From contig CATLIJ010000076.1 in the NCBI GenBank assembly GCA_949948825.1, positions 1 through 9,953 of the forward strand: a stretch of DNA of 9,953 nt. The letters run 5' to 3'. A program made the translations under genes and the position numbers. Source of the stretch: an uncultured Clostridiaceae bacterium. Its GTDB lineage: Bacteria > Bacillota > Clostridia > Lachnospirales > Lachnospiraceae. This document shows, in pieces, positions 1 to 7,550 of the stretch; the first letter of the stretch is position 1; each line of letters begins with the position of its first letter. The notes under the pieces are model-generated. The model was not told the DNA's origin and made no database searches. It saw nothing but the letters and a program-made list of their open reading frames with translations.

Positions 1-874
1 CCCCTGTTCTGCTGACAATGAAGACTCTGTTCTGGACTATGCCAGCCGCCTTGTGAAAGTGCAGGAGGACACAAAGGACAAGCTTCTTATCATTCCAAGG
101 GTTTACACCAACAAGCCCCGAACGACAGGAGAAGGTTACAAAGGCATGCTTCATCAGCCGGACCCGGAAAAACGTCCCAGCATGGCCGACGGCCTTCACG
201 CCATCCGTCATGTACATATGCGTGTTCTGCAGGAGACCGGGCTGTCCACTGCAGATGAGATGCTTTACCCGGATAATGTAAGCTATCTGGATGACATTAT
301 GTCCTATATTGCTGTGGGAGCCCGTTCTGTGGAGAACCAGCAGCACCGTCTGGTGTCCAGCGGCTGCCATGTTCCCGTAGGCATGAAAAATCCCACCAGC
401 GGCGATCTTTCCGTTATGCTGAATTCTGTGAAAGCATCCCAAAGCGGCCATGAATTTATTATGCGCGACTGGGAAGTGTCCACAGATGGCAACCCCTGGA
501 CCCACACCATCCTTCGGGGCGCTGTGAACAAACACGGCCAATGCCTGCCCAATTACCACTATGAAGACCTGATTCTGCTCCATCGGCTGTACATGGAACG
601 AAACCTGAAAAATCCTGCCTGCATTGTAGATGCCAACCACTCCAACTCCAACAAACAGTATGAAGAGCAGGTGCGGATTGTAAAAGAAGTGCTCCACAGC
701 CGCAGGCACTCCACAGACATTCATGATTTTGTAAAAGGTGTGATGATTGAAAGCTACATTGAGCCAGGTAGCCAGAAGATCGGAGAACACTGTTATGGCA
801 AATCCATCACAGATCCCTGCCTGGGATGGGAAGCCTCCAAACAGCTTTTGTATGACATTGCAGAAGCCCTTTGA
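1..874 (+). CDS. aroF: 3-deoxy-7-phosphoheptulonate (DAHP) synthase, class I AroF/G/H type, 5'-truncated by window
   Basis: Cytosolic enzyme condensing phosphoenolpyruvate with erythrose 4-phosphate, the first step of the shikimate pathway to aromatic amino acids. The frame is open to the left edge and begins within the conserved G-P-C-S motif whose Cys is a metal ligand, so roughly the first 60 residues of a ~340-residue protein are missing. Visible family motifs in order are KPRTTGEGYKG (substrate binding), VGARSVENQQHR followed by PVGMKNPTSGD, then DANHSNSNKQ, MIESY and the C-terminal YGKSITDPCLGWE. The Cys, the His of ANHSNS, the Glu of MIESY and the Asp of ITDPC match the four metal ligands known from E. 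coli AroG. Family membership is very secure. Which isozyme it is, and which aromatic amino acid inhibits it, cannot be read here, so the symbol is by family only. It is convergent with the SNF2 gene; stop is TGA at 872-874. Confidence 0.95.
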   Translation, partial: PCSADNEDSVLDYASRLVKVQEDTKDKLLIIPRVYTNKPRTTGEGYKGMLHQPDPEKRPSMADGLHAIRHVHMRVLQETGLSTADEMLYPDNVSYLDDIMSYIAVGARSVENQQHRLVSSGCHVPVGMKNPTSGDLSVMLNSVKASQSGHEFIMRDWEVSTDGNPWTHTILRGAVNKHGQCLPNYHYEDLILLHRLYMERNLKNPACIVDANHSNSNKQYEEQVRIVKEVLHSRRHSTDIHDFVKGVMIESYIEPGSQKIGEHCYGKSITDPCLGWEASKQLLYDIAEAL

Positions 875-907
875 AAACCTTTTAATGATTCAAAATGCTG
901 AAAAGTA

Positions 908-948
908 ACCGTTCAGACAGCGGGCAGGAAATGCCCCGTCTGAACGGT
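908..948. terminator. Hairpin between convergent DAHP synthase and SNF2 genes, probable terminator
   Basis: ACCGTTCAGAC (908-918) pairs perfectly over 11 bp with GTCTGAACGGT (938-948). GGGC (922-925) and GCCC (933-936) extend the stem internally around a small loop. It lies 33 bases after the DAHP synthase stop and 17 bases beyond the SNF2 stop. Reading the minus strand, the stem is followed by TACTTTTCAG, a modest U-tract, so it should work best for the SNF2 transcript. On the plus strand no T-run follows, so termination there is less certain. Confidence 0.75.
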
Positions 949-964
949 CAGGAATCTTCCAGGA

Positions 965-3900
965 CTATACGCCCAGAATCTCCATAAACTCTTCCTTTGT
1001 GGCCAGCACATCCCGAATGCTTCCATCTGAAATAATCTCGTCTGAGAGATGGGCCTTTCTCTCCTGAAGCTTTAAGATCTTCTCCTCCAGAGTATCCTTC
1101 ATAATCAGCTTATAAACTGTCACCACCTGTTTCTGCCCAATCCGGTGAGCCCGGTCCGTGGCCTGATTCTGCGCCGCCATATTCCACCAGGGGTCAAAAT
1201 GAATCACTATCGAAGCTGCCGTCAGATTCAGCCCTGTGCCTCCTGCCTTTAAAGAAATCAAGAACACCGGCGTCTTGTCCTCATTAAAAGAATGAACCAT
1301 CTCTGCCCGTTTTTCCTTTGGAACTGAACCAGTAAAAAGATAACAGCCGATTTTCTCCTTATCCAGCAAATTCTTCAATACATCCAAAGCCTGGGTAAAC
1401 TGGGAAAATACCAGGACCTGGTTTCCTGCCTCAGCAGCATTGCGGATTAGTTCCATGCAGGTATCCACCTTTGCCGCCCCGCCATCATACCCTTCATACA
1501 CCAGTCCCGGATCACAGCAAAGCTGCCTTAAACGGGTGAGGGCCGCAAGAATCTGTATTTTTCCAGTTTTAAATTCTTCTGCGCTCTGTTTCTTTAAAGA
1601 ATCCAAAAGCTCCTGGGCATTTGCCTCGTAAAGCTTTCTCTGCTCCTCCTCCATGCGGGAATAGACCACCTCCTCCAGCTTGTCCGGAAGCTCCTTCAAG
1701 ACCTGAGTCTTTAACCTGCGCAGGATAAATGGCCGGATCATTCTTTGCAGGCGCACTGTCACCTGCTCGTCTGAAGAAGCCACAATGGGCTGCTCGTAAT
1801 TATCCTTAAACTGTTTGTAGGAATTTAAAATTCCTGGCATTAAATAATCAAAAATACTCCACAGCTCACTTAAGGAATTTTCAATGGGAGTTCCGGTCAG
1901 GGCAAACCGCCGCCTGGAGGGAACTGCCTTTACAGACTTGGCTGCCTGGGTCAGATGATTCTTAATATTCTGGGCCTCATCAATAATCATATAACGGAAA
2001 GAAAGCTTTTGATAGTGTTCCACATCCCGTTTCAAAAGGTCATAGGAAGTCAAAAGGATATCTGCATTCTCATTATCCCTGATAAGGTTTTTTCTTGCAG
2101 CTGCGGTTCCCACCACTGGAACCACTGTCAGGCCGGGAGCAAACCGCTGAATCTCACTTTCCCAGTTATAAACCAGAGATGCCGGACACACAATCAGACC
2201 ATATCGCTCCTTCTCCTTTTCTGACTCTGGCTTCCTGCCTCCTGCTGCCTGTTCCGCAGACTTTTCTCCATCTCCGCTGTCAGACTCCCTTCCTGCCAGT
2301 AAAAATGCAATGGCCTGAACCGTCTTTCCCAGTCCCATATCATCTGCCAGAATTCCGCCAAAGCCCAGCCAGTCCAAAGTACACATCCACTTATAGCCAA
2401 ATTTCTGATAAGGGCGAAGCTCGGCACATAAGCTTTTCGGCACTTCAAAATCACAGTCCTCCACATTCTTAAAATCCCGCAAAAGAGCACGGTACTCCCG
2501 GTTCCGGTTCACTTCTATATTAGGGCTCTGTTCCCGCAAAAGCTGATCCAGATAAAAGGCTCTGTATTCCGGCACATGGGCAACTCCCTTTTCCATCTTT
2601 CCCACATCCAGCTCCAACCCTTCTGCAAGCTCTGCCATAACTGCCAGCGCATTGTCCTCCATGGTGAGAAAGCTGCCATCTTTTAACCGGTAAAACCGCT
2701 TTTTTTTCTTATATCCAGAAAGAATTTCTGCCAGCTCTCCAGCAGAAAACCGCTCCAGCTTCAGAGTGATATCCAGCATTCCCTCACTGAGAGAAACCCC
2801 TACTGATATCTTCGGTGTACGATAAACCTTTATGGCCTTCAGCCGGTCCGTAATATACACCTCTCCCATCTGCTGCAGAATCCCGATTCCCTCACTGACC
2901 AGCCCATACACAGCCTCCTCCTCAGTCTCCGGCAGAACATACATGCCGCGAATCAGATCCACTTCAGAAAAATACCGCTTAAGAATGTTGGCAGCCATAT
3001 TCTCCCGCTCCACATCCCGGCTGGCCTCTTCTACGGTGGCTGGCTCTGTCAGATTATATTTCTCCTCTCCATACTCTCCATAAACAGCTGCTGTAATCTC
3101 TCCTGCCTGTTCATCCAGATAAAACTTCAAAATACAGGGCTTTGGCCCAAACTCATTTAAAAAGTCCGGCTTTTTCACCTTTGACCTGCGTTCCAGAGCC
3201 GGAAGAGCAGAGGCACAGAATCCGTTTAAATCCACAGGATTAATCCATAAGCTCTGCTTCTTTCCGTTCAGCAGGTTTGCTGCCTCCCACATGTCTTCTG
3301 AATATTCTCTGCTGCACAAATAAATTACCTTGTCTTTTAATATACAAAGCCTGTCCACACCAAAATATGCCTCAGCTGCCGGCACATGAAGCTGACATCC
3401 CCCGTCTTTTGTCTCCTCAACCAAAAAGGAAAGCTGAGGATCCTGTTCCTCAAAACGGATCTTTTCATTGCCCTTGTAATTCTCCAGGGCGCATTCCTTT
3501 CCTGCATACAATTTGGCAAACCGCACCATCCGTTCCCCATCCAGCTGCATCATACGGGAAGTCAGATTATCCCGCACCCGGTAAAAAGCGTAAGAATTTC
3601 CCATCTGACCATAATACCGGTTCAGGGCCTGACGCTCCTGCCGGACACATTCCTCCAGAAATTGAAGCACCCTCCTGCTCTCCGGAGAAAAAACCTCTGG
3701 CTGATGATAGAATTTCAGCTTTTTTCCATATTCCACATGGGCCTGTTCCCGAACTGCATCCACCATAGCAGAAATATTTTTTACCACATAAAAATAATCA
3801 GCTCCTATCCGGAACTCCACCTGCCAGCCCTGCCGGTCCCAGTAGTGCAGAGTTGGAATCAGCTCCATCCGCCCTGTAACCTCTGCCTGAAAAAAACGGG

Positions 3901-4321
3901 ATTTCTCTTTTGTGGAGCGGGAACGGATAAAATCCGCCACCTGCCGGTCCGTGGCCTGGAGCCTTGCCTTTGTCTTCCACTCCATAGCCTCGCCAGATCC
4001 TTCTCTTGCCGCCTTCCCCTGTTCCTGCTCGTTCTCCAGAAGCTGCAGAGCCACCCCAACACAATGCTTGCACATTCCATTGTAAGTGTAAAAAGCCTCA
4101 CACTCACAGCTGTATTCCAGAAAGTCATCGGAAACCCGGTCATACACCAGCCTGACATGATAGAAGTTGTCATAACTGCCCTCTACCTTAGCCTCCACCT
4201 CAATCAGGCTTCCCTGATTATCCGACGTAAACTCTTGAATCAGCCCCCGCTTATACACCTGATTTCCCCTTGTGTATGCTGGTGCGCCTGCGTTTTCCCG
4301 AATTGGTTTTAAACTGATCAT
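965..4321 (-). CDS. SWIM zinc-finger SNF2-family DNA-dependent ATPase/helicase
   Basis: 1118-residue cytosolic ATPase of the bacterial SNF2 (RapA/YwqA-like) group, presumed to translocate on double-stranded DNA and remodel bound proteins; its substrate is unknown. An N-terminal SWIM zinc finger has C72, C74, C84 and H86 (CxC...CxH). Residues about 100-620 are a long region resembling the bacterial SNF2-associated domain. The ATPase core has motif I DMGLGKT (661-667), motif II DEAQ (781-784), motif III LTGTP (808-812), motif V around KAGGTGLNL (1025-1033) and motif VI QATDRAHRIGQ (1053-1063). A charged, low-complexity insert occupies about 677-706, just after motif I. All catalytic motifs look intact. 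The ATG start has GAGGAGG (4327-4333) five bases upstream. It is flanked by terminators on both sides, so it is probably a single-gene transcript. No DISARM or other defence partner is adjacent. Confidence 0.93.
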   Translation of the reverse strand: MISLKPIRENAGAPAYTRGNQVYKRGLIQEFTSDNQGSLIEVEAKVEGSYDNFYHVRLVYDRVSDDFLEYSCECEAFYTYNGMCKHCVGVALQLLENEQEQGKAAREGSGEAMEWKTKARLQATDRQVADFIRSRSTKEKSRFFQAEVTGRMELIPTLHYWDRQGWQVEFRIGADYFYVVKNISAMVDAVREQAHVEYGKKLKFYHQPEVFSPESRRVLQFLEECVRQERQALNRYYGQMGNSYAFYRVRDNLTSRMMQLDGERMVRFAKLYAGKECALENYKGNEKIRFEEQDPQLSFLVEETKDGGCQLHVPAAEAYFGVDRLCILKDKVIYLCSREYSEDMWEAANLLNGKKQSLWINPVDLNGFCASALPALERRSKVKKPDFLNEFGPKPCILKFYLDEQAGEITAAVYGEYGEEKYNLTEPATVEEASRDVERENMAANILKRYFSEVDLIRGMYVLPETEEEAVYGLVSEGIGILQQMGEVYITDRLKAIKVYRTPKISVGVSLSEGMLDITLKLERFSAGELAEILSGYKKKKRFYRLKDGSFLTMEDNALAVMAELAEGLELDVGKMEKGVAHVPEYRAFYLDQLLREQSPNIEVNRNREYRALLRDFKNVEDCDFEVPKSLCAELRPYQKFGYKWMCTLDWLGFGGILADDMGLGKTVQAIAFLLAGRESDSGDGEKSAEQAAGGRKPESEKEKERYGLIVCPASLVYNWESEIQRFAPGLTVVPVVGTAAARKNLIRDNENADILLTSYDLLKRDVEHYQKLSFRYMIIDEAQNIKNHLTQAAKSVKAVPSRRRFALTGTPIENSLSELWSIFDYLMPGILNSYKQFKDNYEQPIVASSDEQVTVRLQRMIRPFILRRLKTQVLKELPDKLEEVVYSRMEEEQRKLYEANAQELLDSLKKQSAEEFKTGKIQILAALTRLRQLCCDPGLVYEGYDGGAAKVDTCMELIRNAAEAGNQVLVFSQFTQALDVLKNLLDKEKIGCYLFTGSVPKEKRAEMVHSFNEDKTPVFLISLKAGGTGLNLTAASIVIHFDPWWNMAAQNQATDRAHRIGQKQVVTVYKLIMKDTLEEKILKLQERKAHLSDEIISDGSIRDVLATKEEFMEILGV

Positions 4322-4371
4322 TCTGTCCTCCTCATTGGAAACTCTGTTCTGCTAAAGTCCATTTCACAAAA

Positions 4372-4422
4372 AATCTGGCATGAATTTCAGCCTGCAGGCT
4401 AACGCAAAATCCATGCCAGATT
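4372..4422 (-). terminator. Rho-independent terminator of the hisH-hisF-ung-uppP unit
   Basis: CATGCCAGATT (4412-4422) and AATCTGGCATG (4372-4382) form a perfect 11-bp stem. The loop side carries a second, perfect 12-base palindrome AGCCTGCAGGCT (4389-4400). On the minus strand the stem runs directly into TTTTTT (plus-strand A-run 4368-4373). It lies 24 bases past the uppP stop, which is the expected position and orientation for ending that transcript before the SNF2 gene. Confidence 0.88.
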
Positions 4423-4445
4423 CCGCGCCGTCTGAAGACTGTATT

Positions 4446-5294
4446 CTACTCCAGCAGCGCCTGTACCGTGAAGAATGCCACCACGATCACTCCCAACACA
4501 ATACGGTAGTACCCAAACAATTTAAAATTATTTTTCTTAATATACCCCATCAAAAATTTAATGGAATATACTGACACCACAAATGCAATCACCATCGCAG
4601 CAATCAGATAGAAAATCTCTGCCCCTGTAAATATCCGCTCTGCCTTTATAAAAAACTTGACCACCTTTAACAGGCTTGCCCCAAACATAACCGGAATTCC
4701 CAGAAAAAACGTAAATTCTGCTGCGGATGCCCTGGAACAGCCAAGAAGCATAGCGCCTATGATGGTCACTCCGGAACGGGAGGTTCCAGGCACCAAAGCC
4801 AGAAGCTGAAAGCATCCGATATAGATGGCAGTCCGAAGATCCATCTGATTCACCCGCTGAATCGGAAACTCCATGTCTCCCCTTCGATTCTCCACCATAA
4901 TAAACAGAATTCCATACACAATCAGCATGGCTGCCACCACAAATCCATTGTGCAGATGAGCGTCCATCCAGTCATCCAAAGGCATACCGATAATTGCTAC
5001 CGGAAGACAGGCGCATACAATCTGAAACCACAAAATCAGGGTCTCCCGTGTCTGTCTTCCTGTCTTTCCTCTGTCAAAGGGATTCAGCTTTCTAAAATAC
5101 AGCACCACCACTGCCAGAATCGCCCCCAGCTGAATCACTACCTTAAAAACATTCCAGAAATCCTCTGTCATCTTTAAAGGAATAATCTCCTCCAACAGGA
5201 TCATATGGCCCGTGCTGCTGATCGGAAGCCACTCTGTAAAGCCTTCCACGATTCCAAATACGATGATTTTTAAAAATTCAATGATGTCTATCAT
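4446..5294 (-). CDS. uppP: Undecaprenyl-diphosphatase (UppP/BacA)
   Basis: 282-residue polytopic membrane enzyme that dephosphorylates undecaprenyl pyrophosphate, recycling the lipid carrier for peptidoglycan and other envelope polymers; overproduction of this family is known to confer bacitracin resistance. The signature VEGFTEWLPISSTGH places E17, E21, S27 and H30 as in E. coli UppP. The second signature PGTSRSGVT (169-177) carries the catalytic Arg at 173. Several hydrophobic segments of about 20 residues follow the family pattern, and the length is typical (265-285). The ATG start gives the usual short N-terminus. The AGGAG ribosome site overlaps the stop of ung, about 12 bases upstream, which is slightly long spacing. 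The 15-base gap to ung suggests translational coupling. Last gene of the apparent four-gene operon, ending at the strong terminator downstream. Confidence 0.96.
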   Translation of the reverse strand: MIDIIEFLKIIVFGIVEGFTEWLPISSTGHMILLEEIIPLKMTEDFWNVFKVVIQLGAILAVVVLYFRKLNPFDRGKTGRQTRETLILWFQIVCACLPVAIIGMPLDDWMDAHLHNGFVVAAMLIVYGILFIMVENRRGDMEFPIQRVNQMDLRTAIYIGCFQLLALVPGTSRSGVTIIGAMLLGCSRASAAEFTFFLGIPVMFGASLLKVVKFFIKAERIFTGAEIFYLIAAMVIAFVVSVYSIKFLMGYIKKNNFKLFGYYRIVLGVIVVAFFTVQALLE

Positions 5295-5309
5295 ACAGTG
5301 TGATCTCTC

Positions 5310-5984
5310 CTACACATTCTCAATCTGCCAGTCAATCGGCGTCAGGCCATTTTCCTCCAGAAATGCATTGGTCTTGCTGAAAGGACGGCTCCCAAAAAAT
5401 CCCCCTCTGGCAGACAATGGACTGGGATGGGGCGCCTCCAGAATCAAATGTTTGGGATTATCTAACATCGCTTTCTTTTTCTGCGCCGGACGGCCCCACA
5501 AAATAAACACAATCGGCCGGTCCTGTTCATTCAAAACCCGGATGGCTGCATCTGTAAACTCTTCCCATCCAATCCCCCTGTGGGAATTGGCTGAATGAGC
5601 CCGAACTGTCAACACTGTATTGAGCAGCATAACTCCCTGCTTTGCCCATTTTACCAGATACCCGTTGTTGGGAATAAAACAGCCCAAATCATCATGAAGC
5701 TCCTGGTAAATATTTACCAGAGACGGCGGGATTTTTACATCCGGCTTGACGGAAAAACAAAGCCCATGAGCCTGACCCACATCATGGTAAGGGTCCTGCC
5801 CCAAAATCACCACCTTCACCTCTGACAGAGGAGTAAACTCAAAGGCATTGAAAATATCATTGGCATCCGGAAAAACCTGCCTCGTCTGATATTCCTCCTT
5901 CACCTTTTCATACAGCTTTTTGTAGTACGGCTTTTTAAATTCCTCCTCCATCGGCGCCAGCCAGTCATTTGAAATTGCTCCCAT
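5310..5984 (-). CDS. ung: Uracil-DNA glycosylase, family 1
   Basis: 224-residue cytosolic base-excision repair enzyme that removes uracil from DNA. Motif A GQDPYH spans 62-67 with catalytic D64 and Y66. The uracil-specificity Asn lies in LLNTVLTV (N122), and motif B HPSPLSA starts at the catalytic H186. These numbers sit within one residue of E. coli Ung, and the length is standard, so the gene looks intact and active. ATG at 5984 is preceded by AAAGGGG about ten bases upstream, a moderate ribosome site. It starts 40 bases after hisF and ends 15 bases before uppP, so it is probably co-transcribed with both. The metabolic link to histidine synthesis or cell-wall lipid recycling is not obvious; the neighbours are probably just operon companions. 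Confidence 0.97.
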   Translation of the reverse strand: MGAISNDWLAPMEEEFKKPYYKKLYEKVKEEYQTRQVFPDANDIFNAFEFTPLSEVKVVILGQDPYHDVGQAHGLCFSVKPDVKIPPSLVNIYQELHDDLGCFIPNNGYLVKWAKQGVMLLNTVLTVRAHSANSHRGIGWEEFTDAAIRVLNEQDRPIVFILWGRPAQKKKAMLDNPKHLILEAPHPSPLSARGGFFGSRPFSKTNAFLEENGLTPIDWQIENV

Positions 5985-6024
5985 TACTTCTTATCCCCTT
6001 TCTTGTATTAATCCTTTATCCTTT

Positions 6025-6786
6025 TTACAGCCGGACAGACACTCCCCGGCCATGAAGATAATTCTTTAACTGCCGGATTTCCAGCTCTTTATAATGAAAC
6101 AGAGACGCAGCCAGCGCTGCATCCGCTTTTCCCACAGTAAGAGCATCATAAAAATGCTCCATGGTTCCTGCGCCGCCAGAAGCAATCACAGGCACAGACA
6201 CCTGCTCCGCAATCTGTCTGGTCAGCTCATTGTCATAGCCCGCCTTTGTGCCATCACGGTCCATGCTGGTGAGAAGAATCTCTCCGGCCCCCAAAGCATC
6301 CGCTTTTCTGGCCCACTCCACTGCATCCAGGCCCGTATCCACCCGGCCTCCGTTTTTAAAAACATTCCATCCTGTTCCGTCTGGTCTCCGCCTTGCATCA
6401 ATGGCCACCACCACACACTGCCGCCCAAACTTATCTGCTGCCTGGGAAATCAGCTCCGGCGTGTGAATGGCAGAAGAATTAATGGAAATCTTATCTGCCC
6501 CCTCCCTTAGAAACCGACGGAAATCCTCCACACTCCGAATGCCTCCTCCCACAGTAAAAGGGATGAACACAGTCCTTGCCACCCGGCGCACCATATCCAC
6601 CACAGTATCCCGTCCGTCCGAGGAAGCAGTAATATCCAGAAATACCAGCTCGTCAGCCCCCGCCCTGTCATAGGCAGCTCCGATCTCCACTGGATCTCCC
6701 GCATCCTTCAGATTCACAAAATTCACTCCCTTAACCACCCGCCCGTTATGTACATCCAGACAGGGGATGATTCGTTTTGTAAGCAT
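6025..6786 (-). CDS. hisF: Imidazole glycerol phosphate synthase, cyclase subunit HisF
   Basis: Cytosolic (beta/alpha)8-barrel subunit that uses ammonia from HisH to convert PRFAR to imidazole glycerol phosphate and AICAR, in histidine synthesis. With the start used here the protein has 253 residues, the usual family length. It opens MLTKRIIPCLDV, with catalytic D11 and D130 exactly as in T. maritima HisF. The two phosphate-binding regions are seen in TVGGGIRS and VIASGGAG. The open frame extends six codons further to a GTG at 6804. I reject that start because AAGGAG (6793-6798) lies inside the extension and is spaced six bases from the ATG at 6786. It follows its partner hisH by 44 bases and precedes ung by 40. 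No other his genes are in the window. Confidence 0.97.
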   Translation of the reverse strand: MLTKRIIPCLDVHNGRVVKGVNFVNLKDAGDPVEIGAAYDRAGADELVFLDITASSDGRDTVVDMVRRVARTVFIPFTVGGGIRSVEDFRRFLREGADKISINSSAIHTPELISQAADKFGRQCVVVAIDARRRPDGTGWNVFKNGGRVDTGLDAVEWARKADALGAGEILLTSMDRDGTKAGYDNELTRQIAEQVSVPVIASGGAGTMEHFYDALTVGKADAALAASLFHYKELEIRQLKNYLHGRGVSVRL

Positions 6787-6792
6787 ATGTCT

Positions 6793-6798
6793 CTCCTT
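6793..6798 (-). promoter_or_regulatory. Ribosome binding site that fixes the hisF start
   Basis: AAGGAG on the minus strand lies six bases before ATG 6786 and within the upstream GTG extension. This favours the ATG, which also gives the family-typical MLTKRIIPC N-terminus. Confidence 0.8.
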
Positions 6799-6830
6799 AT
6801 CCACCTATTCCTGCTTCGTACATTTTACCC

Positions 6831-7448
6831 TCAGCCACCTCGCTCCATACGGACAAAATTCTTCAATATTTCCAGCCCCACGCTCCCGCTCTTCTCCGGA
6901 TGGAACTGACATGCCATCACATTGCCCTTTTCCACCGCTGCATGAATCCGGACGCCATAATCTGTAAATGCCGCCACCTGCGTCTCATCCTCTGCCTTCA
7001 GATAATAGGAATGGACAAAGTACACATACGCATTTTCCCTCACTCCGGCAAAAAGCCGGCTTTTCTGCCGAATCTCTAAAGAATTCCATCCCATATGAGG
7101 AATCTTCCTCCCCTCCCCGCCAGGGATGCGCAAAATTTTCCCCTTGAAAATCCCAAGTCCTTCCACCCCTTCACATTCCTCGCTGCTCTCAAACAAAAGC
7201 TGCAGTCCCAGACAAATGCCCAGGAAAGGAGTCTTCCGGTCAATCACCTCATGAATCACACTGGTTAAACCATATTGCCGCAGCCTGCTCATGGCATCCC
7301 CAAAAGAGCCTACTCCCGGAAGCACCACCCGGTCTGCCGCCAGAATCTCCTCCGGATTCCGGGTAATCGAAACCTCCTCCCCCAAAGCCAGAAATGCCTT
7401 CTCCACACTTTTTAAATTACCTGCATCATAATCAATCACAACCGTCAT
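6831..7448 (-). CDS. hisH: Imidazole glycerol phosphate synthase, glutamine amidotransferase subunit HisH
   Basis: Cytosolic class I glutamine amidotransferase that hydrolyses glutamine and channels ammonia to HisF. Numbered from ATG 7448 the protein has 205 residues. The nucleophile is C79 in GICLGLQLLF, and the triad is completed by H183 and E185 in QFHPEKSG. The N-terminus MTVVIDYDAGNLKSV and the PGVGSFGDAM segment are typical. A GTG three codons upstream (7457) is possible, with a GAAGG four bases before it. I prefer the ATG because AGGTGG lies five bases before it and the family usually begins at this point. First gene of the apparent hisH-hisF-ung-uppP operon, with a sigma-A-like promoter about 45 bases upstream. 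There is no T-box or long leader, so classic histidine attenuation is unlikely here. Confidence 0.96.
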   Translation of the reverse strand: MTVVIDYDAGNLKSVEKAFLALGEEVSITRNPEEILAADRVVLPGVGSFGDAMSRLRQYGLTSVIHEVIDRKTPFLGICLGLQLLFESSEECEGVEGLGIFKGKILRIPGGEGRKIPHMGWNSLEIRQKSRLFAGVRENAYVYFVHSYYLKAEDETQVAAFTDYGVRIHAAVEKGNVMACQFHPEKSGSVGLEILKNFVRMERGG

Positions 7449-7453
7449 TCTAA

Positions 7454-7459
7454 CCACCT
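7454..7459 (-). promoter_or_regulatory. Ribosome binding site favouring the hisH ATG start
   Basis: AGGTGG on the minus strand, five bases before ATG 7448. It overlaps the alternative GTG codon at 7457, which argues against the longer form without excluding it. Confidence 0.6.
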
Positions 7460-7494
7460 GGCCTTCTTTTCCTCAGCAAAAATCCATCCTCATC

Positions 7495-7523
7495 AGTTTA
7501 CCATAAATACCCACATTTCACAA
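7495..7523 (-). promoter_or_regulatory. Sigma-A-type promoter for hisH-hisF-ung-uppP
   Basis: On the minus strand, -35 TTGTGA (7518-7523) and -10 TAAACT (7495-7500) are separated by exactly 17 bases, each matching four of six consensus positions. Transcription would start about 40 bases before the hisH ATG. The -35 lies in one arm of a 7-bp inverted repeat (7516-7538), which suggests possible repression or activation at this promoter. Confidence 0.6.
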
Positions 7524-7538
7524 CGCCTGACTGTGAAA
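7516..7538. repeat. Inverted repeat TTTCACA-N9-TGTGAAA, candidate operator
   Basis: The two arms, 7516-7522 and 7532-7538, are perfect reverse complements of seven bases with a nine-base centre. The left arm covers most of the predicted -35 of the hisH promoter. A further TCAC at 7542-7545 can pair with the same TGTGA. The arrangement suits a dimeric DNA-binding regulator. It could equally be a chance AT-rich inverted repeat; I cannot name a regulator. Confidence 0.35.
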
Positions 7539-7550
7539 AAATCACTGCAC

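Noticed and set aside
3386..4312. Long plus-strand open frame (308 codons) opposite the SNF2 gene
   Set aside because: It lies entirely antisense to a gene with intact helicase and SWIM motifs. Its composition is unlike a real protein (many Leu, Pro, His and Ser) and no ribosome site fits, so it is a shadow of codon bias.
6011..6024. Tandem heptamer ATCCTTT x2 between hisF and ung
   Set aside because: Two purine-rich copies on the transcribed strand resemble chance ribosome-site-like sequence; too short to call a repeat element.
6787..6804. Six-codon N-terminal extension of HisF from a GTG start
   Set aside because: The extension contains the ribosome binding site of the ATG at 6786 and does not match the HisF family N-terminus.
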